This document shows, in pieces, positions 11,201-20,362 of a stretch of 64,000 nucleotides of DNA. Numbering within the stretch: position 1 is the stretch's first letter; each line of letters starts with the position of its first letter. The stretch comes from Dendrolimus kikuchii (taxonomy: Eukaryota > Arthropoda > Insecta > Lepidoptera > Lasiocampidae), in contig CM034406.1 in assembly GCA_019925095.2 (NCBI GenBank), positions 13,302,388 through 13,366,387 on the forward strand, written 5' to 3'. A program made the position numbers and the translations under genes. Below the pieces are notes generated by a model. It did no database searches. It saw only the letters and a program-made list of their open reading frames with translations, and was not told where the DNA came from.

Positions 11201-12699
11201 CTTTCATTCATAATCCTGATACTAACATTATAAATACGTAAATTTCGATGAACGTTTGTTGCTCAATCACGCTCGAATAGCTTAACGGATTTGGATACAA
11301 TTTGGCACACAGACAGATTATACTTCTTAGGGAGCTCCCTCGAGCTCTTAGGGAGCTCCCTCGAGTTCTTAGGGAGCTCCCTCGAGTTCTTAGGGAGCTC
11401 CCTCGAGCTCTTAGGGAACTCCCTCGAGTTCTTAGGGAGCTCCCTCGAGCAAGTTGCCCCCCCGGGCTCGAGCGCCTTCGCTTCGCGAAGGCACTCGCCC
11501 CAAAAACCCCGGTAAAGTTGTAAGGTCTCCGGACCAACAACATAAAGTCAAGTCCAATAAAAAAAAAAAAAGATTATACTATGGAACAGTACATAGGCTA
11601 CTTTTATCCCGGAAAAATGTACCGACCTCGTGGCATAACATTAATGCGAGTGAATCGGCAGCATAGACTACTATTTTATAAAAAAAAAATTTGCCCGTCT
11701 TTTGTGCGGAAATTCAACTCTATCTTCCGAACAATGCAAAGCATTAAAAGCAAATATACACTAAAATATAATACAAAGTTGCTGTTTTTAATGGTTAAAA
11801 TGTTCTTTTTCAGACAGACAGAAAAAATGTTAATAACGAATATTTATGATTATATAATGACGGCCCATAAACGTCCCACTGCTGGGCTCGGGCCTACCGC
11901 TATAGGGGATCGGTCAGTATACCTGCCACGCTTGTCCAAGGCGTCTTGGCAGGTTTGATACATCGGTTATCTCGATGTGCAGGTTTCATCCTGATATTTT
12001 CCTTCTCCGTAGTTAGCACGTGCATCAGATCAGAACACTGCTTAAGTGGTGCATGCATTTCGGCCAGGATTTGAATTTCTACATTAGCAACAACAGAGTT
12101 GCTGCCAATGTTTTGCTGACCCCGAACGTAAAACTGGAACCTGGCGACAAATACCGGTACCCATCTTAAAGTTGTTATGGCGGCATACTCTAAACCAGGG
12201 TTGGTAGCTATCCTGACGGGCAAATAATCTACCATCTGTCTGTGTTTTTTTTTTGTCGCCTCTTACGACAGGCCGCTCGACCATGAGTTAGTATTCTTTT
12301 TCCGTATCTGCACAGATATAAAGTATTTTTCACCCTTCTATGGGTTTTTTTATTTTTATGGCAGAACATCTTTTGCCGGGTCAGCTAGTTCAGTATAAAT
12401 GTCATATCGTTCTTATATTTTTATGAGTGTTTCATTTCTAAATTCAATTAGTTTGCGTTTCATTGACGCCAATAATTTTTTGAACAGGTTACCGTAACGG
12501 CACAGGCATATGTGACGGCGATTGGGGGGCCGGGATGTATTTAAGAGAAAAAGGAGATCCTAAGTGGAGGCTGCGAACTATAGTATCTTCAGGGATTGAT
12601 AGTGGCGATGGTTTCTTCTGCAATGTCCACCAATACGTCACGTTTACGGACGTCGCACAGTACTTACCTTGGGTCAAGGATATTATGGCCACTACGTAA
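5104..12699 (+). CDS. Gene 1: gd-type serine protease homologue, 3' half (exons 5-8)
   Basis: The four exons in view are 5104-5274, 7371-7489, 11045-11192 and 12488-12699, all with AG acceptors and GT donors and with phases 1, 0 and 1 between them. They encode most of an S1 (chymotrypsin-fold) domain ending in TAA at 12697-12699. Upstream exons lie before the window. By analogy with gene 2 these encode a secreted GD_N-S1 protein of the gastrulation-defective family, which acts in extracellular proteolytic cascades. The triad is broken: the residue before Cys58 is Ser (SVSC instead of AAHC), Asp102 is kept (NDIIVL), and the active-site GDSGG is GDWGAG, so Ser195 is Trp. Every exon is open and every splice site canonical, which argues for a functional pseudoprotease rather than a dead gene. 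Gene 2 is its tandem paralogue. Confidence 0.88.
5718..6985 (-). mobile_element. Older mariner element in gene 1 intron 5
   Basis: Inverted ends are visible: 'gggacactcggaaagtttta' near 5722 and the complement of 'actttctgagtggcc' near 6970-6985. Minus-strand frames at 6528-6824 (residues such as 'FRAMIFYDINCRLK' and 'RSGRPLTAVKEENV') and 6264-6503 ('ITGNECWIYQYD') are pieces of a mariner transposase of a different subfamily from the 609-1770 element. In the second piece the usual GDE is GNE, so the first catalytic Asp is lost. Frames are broken by indels. The same element sits at the same place in gene 2 (53225-53466 plus 59334-60420), so it predates the gene duplication. Confidence 0.82.
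7371..7489 (+). CDS. Gene 1 exon 6 (Asp102 exon)
   Basis: The acceptor is 'tttttttag' and the donor 'gtaagt'; 119 nt, entering in phase 1 and leaving in phase 0. It encodes NDIIVLTLNRDLLFNNYIRP, the S1 segment holding catalytic Asp102 (the Asp of NDI), then VCLW. Confidence 0.88.
7672..9380 (-). mobile_element. Degenerate LTR retrotransposon, minus strand
   Basis: Diverged direct repeats bound it. The left one (7672-7864) starts 'gtagtttaaatat' and ends 'acctccgtgttaca'; the right one (9217-9380) starts the same way and ends 'cctctgtgttaca'. On the element's own strand each begins TGTAACAC. Inside, minus-strand frames resemble a Gag. Gene 2 has the empty site ('aatattatgatttaaatga', about 61205). 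About 1.7 kb remains, with no recognisable pol, so it is heavily deleted. Confidence 0.62.
8128..9038 (-). pseudogene. Gag remnant with degenerate zinc knuckle
   Basis: Two minus-strand fragments, 8745-9038 (N-terminal side, Gln/Thr-rich helix 'QSLITQITQNQSETTRI') and 8128-8487. The latter has 'CIYCKIFGQTIEKC', which fits the retroviral-type CX2CX4HX4C knuckle except that His is Gln. I assign it to an LTR-element Gag from this motif and the flanking LTRs; the clade (Ty3/gypsy or other) is not settled. Confidence 0.5.
9850..10575 (-). mobile_element. 5'-truncated LINE 3' end with RNase H
   Basis: A minus-strand piece holds only the C-terminal part of a LINE ORF2 and a short A/T-rich tail. The site in gene 2 (about 61640-61700) lacks it. 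Severe 5' truncation is typical of target-primed reverse transcription. Confidence 0.75.
9938..10573 (-). pseudogene. LINE ORF2 C-terminus: RNase H and zinc finger
   Basis: A 211 aa open frame. Residues ~33-56 ('LQWVPSHIGLRGNEMADKLA') carry the end of an RNase H domain with the conserved His and Asp. A CCHC-like cluster follows in 'CLLCGTREAVQHLLMEC'. This order is found in jockey/I-type LINEs and related lineages. No reverse transcriptase remains, so the copy cannot move. Confidence 0.75.
10600..10875 (-). repeat. Rep-A repeat, minus-strand copy
   Basis: It runs from 'cggccgggcgagctgt' to 'aggtgggctgtctgtct'. The orthologous copy lies at 61735-62010 in gene 2, so this insertion predates the tandem duplication. 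Confidence 0.75.
11045..11192 (+). CDS. Gene 1 exon 7
   Basis: The acceptor is 'aacctttag' and the donor 'gtaagt'; 148 nt, phase 0 in and 1 out. It encodes VTGWSRN, the conserved Gly-Trp strand after Asp102, and ends with 'TLCAG', where Cys182 is expected. Confidence 0.88.
11215..11700 (-). repeat. Helitron-like repeat remnant, interrupted
   Basis: The start ('ttcgatgaacgtttgttgct') and continuation ('ggctacttttatcccggaaa') match the better-preserved element at 62341-62618 in gene 2. The copy is split by the composite retroposon at 11325-11570, and its 3' hairpin end is not preserved here. Confidence 0.55.
11325..11570 (+). mobile_element. Composite retroposon: 21-bp repeats plus LINE 3' tail and poly-A
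   Basis: Flanked by a perfect 10-bp target duplication, 'agattatact', at 11315-11324 and 11571-11580; gene 2 has the unoccupied site. The 5' part (11327-11451) is about six units of 21 bp, each with 'gagctccctcgag'. After a GC-rich palindrome ('ccttcgcttcgcgaagg'), the last ~65 bp before the A run are almost identical to the reverse complement of 31155-31222, the 3' end of a LINE fragment. The 21-bp unit keeps several frames open; these are not genes. Confidence 0.82.
11855..12030. repeat. Widespread lepidopteran interspersed repeat
   Basis: The phrase 'cgtcccactgctgggctcgg' and the later 'tgcaggtttcatcctgatat' with 'ttttccttc' are familiar from many moth and butterfly genomes. This is recognised from memory, so the family name is left open. 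Confidence 0.5.
12120..12320 (+). repeat. Rep-A fragment, plus-strand copy
   Basis: It contains 'atggcggcatactctaaacc' and 'gtcgcctcttacgacaggcc', the 3' half of Rep-A as seen at 48180-48330. Confidence 0.65.
12488..12699 (+). CDS. Gene 1 exon 8 (Ser195 exon, stop)
   Basis: The acceptor is 'ttgaacag'; 212 nt entering in phase 1, ending in TAA. It encodes 'NGTGICDGDWGAGMYL' where active gd-type proteases carry GDSGG. The nucleophile codon is TGG (Trp). Position 189, six residues before it, is Gly rather than the Asp of trypsins. Confidence 0.9.
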
Positions 12700-12740
12700 A
12701 GCCTACGTTTAGAACGCTAATGATGATCGAATGGACTCTA

Positions 12741-12746
12741 AATAAA
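12741..12746 (+). promoter_or_regulatory. Polyadenylation signal of gene 1
   Basis: AATAAA lies 42 bp after the gene 1 stop codon, a normal distance for a short 3' UTR. Confidence 0.75.
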
Positions 12747-13655
12747 ATATTATTATTTACCTCCTTATGGTTTTATTTGAATAACCTCCATATTCGTATT
12801 CTGCTGAAACGACCCTATTTTTAACTGAATTAAAAAATGGAGGAGCTTTTCGATTCTATATCTTTGTTCCTCAACCAATTTTTTTCCTTTACTAGCTGTG
12901 TCCGCGATTTAGTCCCCGTGGATTTATTTTTCGTGGAATTCTAAAAGAATTAAGTTATTCCTTATAACATCAGCTATCCGCCAGTGAAAGTCCCATCAAA
13001 ATTAGTCTAGCAGTTCAGAAATAATCCCGAACATCCAGACTGACAGATAGACAGAAAAAATATATTTTTTAATTACCTTCAAATAAGAGGAGATTATCAA
13101 TTTGATTGGTATTTTTTTTTATGTATGTACACCGATTACGCTGAGATTTATGATCCAATTTACGTGATTCTTCTTTAGTTTGATGCGGAATAGTTGCTAT
13201 TTTGTCCTCTAAAAATTTAACATAGTTTGGCCCAGTAGTTTTCATTTTATGAACATTTTTAAATGAAAAATTTCTGTTCCCGTTTCTTGGGACCTATATT
13301 TTTTAAGGCGCACGGTACCTTCCGTAGGCCTACCCATAGCTAGACACTAAAAACTAACAAAAGAAAGAAAACTTCGTTTAAAAAACCCGACTTCAAAAAC
13401 TAAAAAGTATAAAATAGTTGATTTCTAAAGCTATCTTTAACTATAATAATGTTAAAACTTAGGTTCCGACAAAAACAAATTCCACCTGCATATCTGTAAA
13501 AACACATTTTATTACCTGTCGGCATTTGAACTAATTGTAATTTTTTTATGATTGTCTTCTTATGTTTACTTATTTATTGGCATACGTTTCTAGAGTACAG
13601 CCTATTGTTCCATTGTAATCGTTTACGGCCGCCTGCGGCCGTATAATTAGCCAAG

Positions 13656-13946
13656 TGTTACGGATTACGTCGACTACGATAGGGACGGCATATTTGTATT
13701 TGTGAGGTATAAAACGACGGCTTGATGAAGAGATGGGAGAGTTCAGCGACAACTACGATCAAGGCGTGACGTGTGTACAATCAGGAATCTAATAGTGAGG
13801 GACTTTGCGCGTTTAATTGAATTACGATCTTCTGCGTTATGAATTTGTTGTGTTCGGTTATATTTGTACCTGTTTTATACGTGTTTGTACAGTTCTAATA
13901 AACTGTATAGCAATTCCAACGGCATGTTAATTCGAGTCTCGTAACA
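13656..13946 (+). repeat. Possible solo LTR inside the TIR element
   Basis: The block starts TGTTACGG and ends GTAACA, holds a TATA-like 'gaggtataaaacg' and a late 'aataaact' signal, and is much richer in CpG than its host. No matching target duplication is visible beside it, so the LTR reading is tentative. Confidence 0.4.
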
Positions 13947-13964
13947 ATATGTTATTTTTAATAT

Positions 13965-14078
13965 AACTATATATTATCTAAAACATCTTGAAGTCGGTGC
14001 GAAGTAAAAAATAAAAATTACTATATTTTGAAAATTACTAGGTACCGACTTTAAGATGTTTTAGATAATATATATTAA
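13965..14078. repeat. Inner inverted repeat, ~31-bp arms
   Basis: 'attatctaaaacatcttgaa' is mirrored by 'aagatgttttagataatata' across a ~45-bp loop. Such doubled palindromes occur in MITEs of the same family (compare 28820-28960). Confidence 0.7.
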
Positions 14079-14199
14079 AAAAAGATATTATAATTAAAAA
14101 TGGCTTTAGAAATAAGTTATTTTATACTTTTTAGTTTTTAAAGTCGGTTTTTTTAAACGAAGTTTTTTTTAATTTTGACATACGTACCGTATATACTTT

Positions 14200-14465
14200 C
14201 ATATGCATTTAGTATAGATTATACATAATAGATAGTACATAAATACACACATTGAATATATCCAAGCTAAGCAAATTACACTTATGTAAGAAAGAAAAAC
14301 TCTATTTGAAGAAATGGCGACGTAATTACATTCCTTATGTATGTAATGAGTACAATAATCTATCTCTGTGTCAAATTTCATCCAGATCCGTTCAGCTGTT
14401 TGGCCTGATTGAGCAACAAACATCCATCCCAACTTTCGCATTTATAATATTAAGTATAGGTTAGT
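14200..14465 (+). repeat. Helitron-like repeat fragment
   Basis: The closing phrase 'ttcgcatttataatattaag' and 'gattgagcaacaaacatcca' are the reverse complement of the start of the 62341 element, so this is the same family in opposite orientation, 5' end only. Confidence 0.45.
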
Positions 14466-14469
14466 ATAT

Positions 14470-15827
14470 TCTCCTTTCTTTTTTCTATTCGTATAGATCA
14501 AGGAAATAAGAATTATTACCCATATAAGTCATTACTTTACAAGTCTGTGTCACTATCATCACATTTAAATATAAGATTTTCCTTTTTGGTTAATTAGTAT
14601 ACAATTTATGTTATTGTTTTTATTTATTATTTATGTCAGCAGAAACTACAGCATATAGGAACATAAAATTTTGCAGAAAGCTATATGCCGTTACACAGTG
14701 GTCTAGTTAAATCATTTAAACAATAAATTTAGGCGTGGCTATAGTTGCAAATGAGGAACGAATTTTATTTTCAGCGTACATCATGTTCATCATCAAAAAT
14801 CATAACAATGTTCTTTACTGACTTTTTAAGGAAGTAAATAGTAGTTTTAGCTCCAGGCATCAAAAACAAAACACCGAATTAAATTCAAATTATCGTTTTG
14901 CATGTTCAAACTTTAACCAAATATATTGACAAAAAAAATCTTACAAAAACTATGTGTATAAAATTTTGACCTTCAAAAAACTTGTTTAACAACCTTTTGC
15001 AGACTGCTCTTTCATCTCCGTATATTTTTCCATATTGGTTTGCTTTTTAACGATAACGATTTGGGCTGTTGAATAAATATTTTTATTTAATGTTATATCT
15101 TATTTCTAATATATTTAATAGTATTTCACAGCTAATCATTTCATTCTCTTACATACATTTATAAACGTTTATCCCGGTTTGTTCCCGAGTACTCTCGGAA
15201 TCCTGGGCTCCGTTTTATATACGTTTCCGCTATACATTTTTCTTATAATTACATTGGTCAGAACACCGTATACCGGGAAATAGTTTGCAATTATTGCAAC
15301 GTTTCTCATTTACTTTTATAACCGCAAGATACTACGGTGGGATGAGTTATCAATTGATTAGATGAATTGTTCATATTTACGCCGCATTTCTATTCATTTG
15401 GTATTTATTCCATTTAGTTGTGATTTGCATCTATTTTGTCGCATAAAATATTGAGGTACTGGAATCATCTTTGTTCGCGAGTCGTAGTTGCGCAGTGCAT
15501 ATTGTATATTTTTTCGTTCACATCTTGTGTTCACTACTTACGGCGGGTATTGAACTTTGTTCCGTATCATTTATCTACTATAACCGCAGTTTATATTCTT
15601 ATATATAAATTCATTGTTAAGTATAACTTCGTTTGTCCTTTGATATAAGGGAGCGTTTATACAAACCGTATTACAACTATTATATTTTTTGATTTATATA
15701 TTTTGTTACAACAAAACAAGATTAATATAAACTCACGCATATAACCCGTTAAGGGTAGGCGATCTCTTACCATTTGCTTAATAATATTTTATTTATTTTT
15801 TCTATTTGAATTTGAATTAAATTTAAT
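14470..15827. other. AT-rich spacer and probable BEL/Pao leader
   Basis: No gene is seen. The last ~400-750 bp should include the 5' LTR and primer site of the element starting at 15828, but with no 3' LTR to compare, the LTR borders cannot be fixed. The short open frames are not protein-like. Confidence 0.4.
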
Positions 15828-16748
15828 ATGCCTAAGTCTAAGGGCGACGAAGAATATGAAGAATGTCAGGATCCGCCCCAGCTGGCTGTTCTTAAGGCAA
15901 AACGGGAAGTTTATTTTCAACGTATGCAACAACTTTATGATCTTGCTAAATCATCTGATATGAGCCCAGATGATTTTCTTCATAAATGTTCTACTATTGA
16001 TGAAATTCTTTCTAAATTTGAACAAATATTGGATGACTATAATTCATTATGTTTAGAACTAAATCCGAAATATCAAATAGATTACAAGGTTTGGTTAGCA
16101 TTTGAAGATTTGTATAGTTTTGTTAAATGTGTTATGTCTCGCTATCAGACATCTTCGCAAGAAACTCATCGTAATACTTCTAATTTTGTCAAACCAAAGC
16201 AAAAACTTCCTCCCATTGATCTTCTTTCATTTAATGGCGATGTCAAAAAATGGCCATTATTCGATGCCCAATTCAAAAGTATGGTACATGAGAACGCGTC
16301 TTTATCCAATAGTGAAAAGGTATTTTATCTAATTGGAAGACTTTGTGATAAGGCAACCACTGTATGCGCAGGGTTGCCAGCAACAGGAGAGAATTATTCC
16401 TTAATCTGGAATGCATTAATACAAAAATATGATGATCCTCGCTCATTAGCATGCACAAATCTCAATCAAATGTTAGATTTCAAACCCATAAATAATAATA
16501 GTGCTGCCGGCTTAGATTCTTTTCTCAGTAATTTTATTTCATCCGTCGACGCTCTTAAACAACTAAAATTGAATGATTTATTGGATTTTATAATTTTACA
16601 TCTCGCACTTCAAAAACTCGATCAAGAAACTGTGAAGCTTTTTGAAATTACTTACCGGAAGGAACAGATTCTGAAATACAATGACCTGGTACAGTTCTTG
16701 AAAAACAGACTAAGGTTTTATCGAAAACTAATCCTGGTTCTAAAGTGA
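15828..16748 (+). pseudogene. BEL/Pao Gag
   Basis: A 306-residue frame beginning MPKSKGDEEYEECQDPPQ. Residues ~120-290 resemble the conserved BEL/Pao Gag domain (DUF1759 type), around 'LPPIDLLSFNGDVKKWPLFD'. Gag assembles the particle that packages the element's RNA. In BEL/Pao elements gag and pol are usually one frame; here the frame is lost near 16715, just before the zinc knuckles, which continue in another frame from 16745. I read this as an indel rather than programmed shifting, because other breaks follow. Confidence 0.82.
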
Positions 16749-18610
16749 AATCATCAAAATCTTTTGTTGTAGATAATAAATCAAATAACCATTCTAATTG
16801 CATTTTGTGCAAACAGTCAGCACATAAACATTTATTTCAATGTGAATCAATTATGAAAAAGACTCCTAAGGATAGATATAGTTTTTTGAAAAATCAATCC
16901 TTTTGTCATAATTGCTTAAGCACTAATCATAAAACTTCGGCATGCACTTCAATTCATAATTGTAATTATTGTGGAGCTAGACACCATTCTCTCTTACATT
17001 TTAATACGCAAGATAAACAACAATGTAATATTTCAACTAATTTGAATTGTCATCAATCACCTGATGACTCTGCCAGAGACTCAGCACTCACCTTTACGCG
17101 CGATGCGCAAACTTCACTTATCGCCGCGAAGCAGTCACGTGACAGTCACGTGCGCTCGGGCGATTTAAACCCGCTTCCGCAAACTAATGTGATTCAGAAT
17201 CATACTTCGTTTTGCTCTGTATCACGTGATCAACCTTTAAGCTCAAATACAGTTACGTTATTGGGCACTGCGAAAATAAATGTGTTTGACAACCATAACC
17301 GCTTACATTCACTTAGATGTCTAGTAGACTCAGGCAGTCAAAGTGAATATATTTCTTTAGAATGTTGTCAACGTTTGTCTTTATCTATTTCTAAGGAGCA
17401 CCGTTTTAAGGAAGTGCAAGGAATTGGTGGTTCTTCGCAAACAATCCACGGTACTACTGCCGTGCGATTCACATCGCGCCACAATAGCAAACCGTTTTAT
17501 GATATAAGGCCTTTAGTTGTCGGGAAAATTACGTCACAGCTACCTGAGGTGCAAGTAAACACGTCTACCTTTTCTCACTTAATTAATAAATTGAAGCTTG
17601 CTGACGATGATTTCTTTAAACCGGGTCCTATTGATTTGTTATTAGGAGTAAATGTATTTTGCAATATTTTATTGAACGGTAAAATTATGAACGGTAATAA
17701 TATTCCATCCTTTTTAAACACAACGTTAGGTTATATCATTATGGGTGATGCTCCTATCGATTATCAACACAGTTTGGTTTCCCGCGCTTTTTGTAGTTTT
17801 AGCGGTGAACCCTTAGATAGAACTTTACAAAAGTTCTGGGCAGTTGAGGAACTGCCCGAAAGGACATTTTTAAGCCCGGATGAACAGGAGTGTGAGAATA
17901 TTTATTCTTCAACCACCACTCGTAATGACGACGGGTCATTCTTCGTCTCTCTTCCTGTTAAGGAAAACCCTGATAAATTGGGTAACTCTTATGTTACGGC
18001 CAAACGCCGTTTCGACCTTTTAGAAAAGCGATTTTCTAGATGCCCTGACCTTCGTGTAAAATATAATGAAGCCATTCGCGATTACATCTCTCAGGATATT
18101 TTAAATGAAGTTTCAAAAAATAACATTTCGTCTTCTGGATTCTACCTACCTCACCACCCAGTAGTGCGTGAGGATAAAGCTACCACGCGCTTGCGTATCG
18201 TACTCGATGGCAGTGCTACGACCGATTCTAATCTATCGTTGAATGATATTTTGCACTCTGGCTGTAATTTACAGACTGAGATTTTTCATGTTTTATTAAA
18301 TGTACGAATATTTCCAATTGCTTTTCTTGCCGACGTTAGGCAAATGTATCTTTGTATTTTTGTGCACCCTGAACACCACAAATTTCAACGGATTTTATAC
18401 CGTTTCTCTCCAGATGATAGGCTGGCAACTTATGAGTTCAGTCGGGTCACATTTGGACTTCGCTCCTCACCTTTTCTAGCTCTTCGCACGCTTCGCGAGC
18501 TAGCCAGGCTTGAAGGAAGGAAATTTCCATTAGCAGCTAGTATCTTAGAGAGAGATATATTTATATGGATGACATCGCTTCCTCTGCTTCTTCTCTCGAG
18601 GAAGCAGTAG
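16745..18610 (+). pseudogene. BEL/Pao zinc knuckles, protease and RT N-terminal part
   Basis: The frame opens without an ATG, as expected for a continuation of Gag-Pol. It begins with Cys/His clusters ('CILCKQSAHKHLFQC', 'CHNCLSTNHKTSAC', 'CNYCGARHHSLLH') that bind RNA. A retropepsin-like active site follows in 'LRCLVDSGSQSEYISL' (DSG). The rest is the first part of the reverse transcriptase, with 'LRIVLDGSATT' and 'FLADVRQMYL'. The frame is lost at about 18560, immediately before the YMDD active site, which is read in the next frame. Confidence 0.85.
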
Positions 18611-19299
18611 AGACAGCAAATCAATTAATTAAATTTTTTAAATCAGGAGGTTTCGACCTAGTCAAGTGGACTAGTAATTCACTCGAGTTTTTGCAACACA
18701 TCCCTGTTTCTCATAGACATTCAGAATCTATTTCATTTGAGTCAGATGACGTCTATAAAATATTGGGGTTACGGTGGTTACCATCAACAGATACATTTTA
18801 TTTTGTGATTTCGCAACCACCGCCCCATTATGCTAAACGCACTATTTTGTCTGTAACAGCTAGACTGTACGATGTTTTAGGACTCGTAGGTCCAATTATA
18901 CTTTTCGCTAAACTGTTGATTAAAGAACTTTGGCTAATTAAAATTTCTTGGGATGAGTCACCGCCTAAGCAGATTATTGACATGTGGAAAATATACATTT
19001 CAGAATTACCATTAATTTCCACATTAAGGTTTCCTCGCCACCTTGGCATTAGAAGGAGCTCTAGGGTTTCGTTACTCGCGTTCTCCGATGCCAGCGAAAA
19101 GGCATATGGGAGTGTCATTTATTTACATGCCCAGAATGATAACGAAAGGCCTATAGTTTCTTTAGTTAGTTCCAAATCTCGCGTGTCGTCTCCGTCAAGG
19201 ATTGTAACTTTAGCTCGACTAGAGCTTAGTTCTTTAGTTTTATCAGCAAAATTAGTTCGCAGTGTTTATGATTCTATTTCCAACCGCCATCCTATTGAT
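18565..19299 (+). pseudogene. BEL/Pao RT C-terminal part
   Basis: The frame starts inside the catalytic YMDD box ('MDDIASSASSLEEAVE') and runs through the RT thumb/connection and the first part of an RNase H-like region ('LLAFSDASEKAYGSVIYL'). It is cut at 19299 by a retroposed LINE tail; the equivalent frame resumes at 19487. Confidence 0.82.
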
Positions 19300-19474
19300 A
19301 CATACATACATACATACATAACTTCACGCCAGTTCCCTTGCGGGGTAGGCACGAACAACAGACTGCCATTTAGGCTTATTCTTACACACCTCACTTGCCT
19401 CTTTGACATTCATAACTCTTGTCATGCAAGCTCGTCTGTTCTTAAGGCTCCTGACATCACCTTCTGCTAGTACA
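19300..19474 (-). mobile_element. RTE-like LINE 3' end retroposed into BEL/Pao
   Basis: A perfect 12-bp duplication, 'catcctattgat', lies at 19288-19299 and 19475-19486. The insert starts with a (CATA)n run and matches the 3' end of the LINE at 54812-57058. It includes only the last ~50 codons, so it is an extreme 5' truncation. Confidence 0.88.
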
Positions 19475-19486
19475 CATCCTATTGAT

Positions 19487-19879
19487 GACGTATATATATT
19501 CTCTGATTCAATAGTTGCGTTATGCTGGATTTCATCTTCGCTACATCGTTTTAATACTTATGTTGCCAATCGTATATCACAATTTCAAACTTTAATATCA
19601 ACTAATAATTTATTTCACATAGCAGGTGCAGAGAATCCTGCTGATTTTATATCTAGAGGTTTAAGACCAAGTCAAATCATTAATAATGAGCTATGGCTTT
19701 CAGGCCCACCATGGGCTTCTAGTCCCATTAATGAGTGGCCTATTAAGAAGTTCAGTCTAAACGTAAATAAAAATTTACCGCAAGCTAAAACCGTTATTCA
19801 TTTAGCCAAAACTTATACTGAAAATAATCCACTTCTTCATTTGTCAGCTAAATTTTCATCCTGGATGAAATTTTTGTGA
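19487..19879 (+). pseudogene. BEL/Pao RNase H-like region, second half
   Basis: It resumes with 'DDVYIFSDSIVALCWISS' and 'HIAGAENPADFISRGL', the conserved RNase H-type end seen in BEL/Pao polyproteins. It ends at a stop at 19877-19879. Confidence 0.8.
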
Positions 19880-19933
19880 TCTAATGTTTATGTTCTCAGA
19901 TTTTTAAAACGTTTACCTCTTGATAACACTATT

Positions 19934-20359
19934 TTGATAAATGATTTGAATTCAGCGGAGTTAGCTGTAATTAAAGCTGTACAACAACATTATTTTGAAG
20001 CGGACCTTCATAATATAAAGAAGGGTAATAATTGCTCAACATCCATTAGAAAACTATCACCTTTTATCGTTGATAATATTTTGCGTGTAGGTGGTCGTCT
20101 TAAAAATTCTTCTTTAGATTTTTCACATAAACACCTAATATTATTACCAAAAAAAGATCATATTGTAGACCTCATTATTGACTTTTATCACAAGGAAAAC
20201 TGTCATGCGGGGCCACAGTTATTACTTTCGATTATACGACAAAGATTTTGGATATGTTCTGGTATACGCGCCATCAAAAAACGCATTCGCTTATGTTTCA
20301 AATGTTTTAGATTTAAACCTAAACAAATATTTCCTATTATGGCAGACCTGCCACGTTAA
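19934..20359 (+). pseudogene. BEL/Pao integrase zinc-binding region
   Basis: The HHCC finger is visible as 'FYHKENCHAG' followed by 'CFKCFRFKPK', after 'VGGRLKNSSLDFSHKHLILL'. It is separated from the RNase H part by a stop and from the integrase core by another stop near 20359. Confidence 0.82.
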
Positions 20360-20362
20360 CGG

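Larger units (their letters stand above)
13370..14168. mobile_element. ~800-bp TIR element (non-autonomous DNA transposon)
   Basis: The ends are inverted repeats of about 45 bp: 'aacttcgtttaaaaaacccg' near 13374 followed by 'aaaaactaaaaagtataa', and their complement at 14118-14167. No transposase is inside. A smaller relative with similar ends lies at 28780-28990. The interior contains an LTR-like block and a second inverted repeat. Confidence 0.7.

Noticed and set aside
11327..11451. Regular 21-bp repeats resembling a CRISPR array or a repeat-protein gene
   Set aside because: Units are contiguous with no unique spacers, lie in a retroposed insert with a target duplication, and the open frames arise only because the unit length is a multiple of three.
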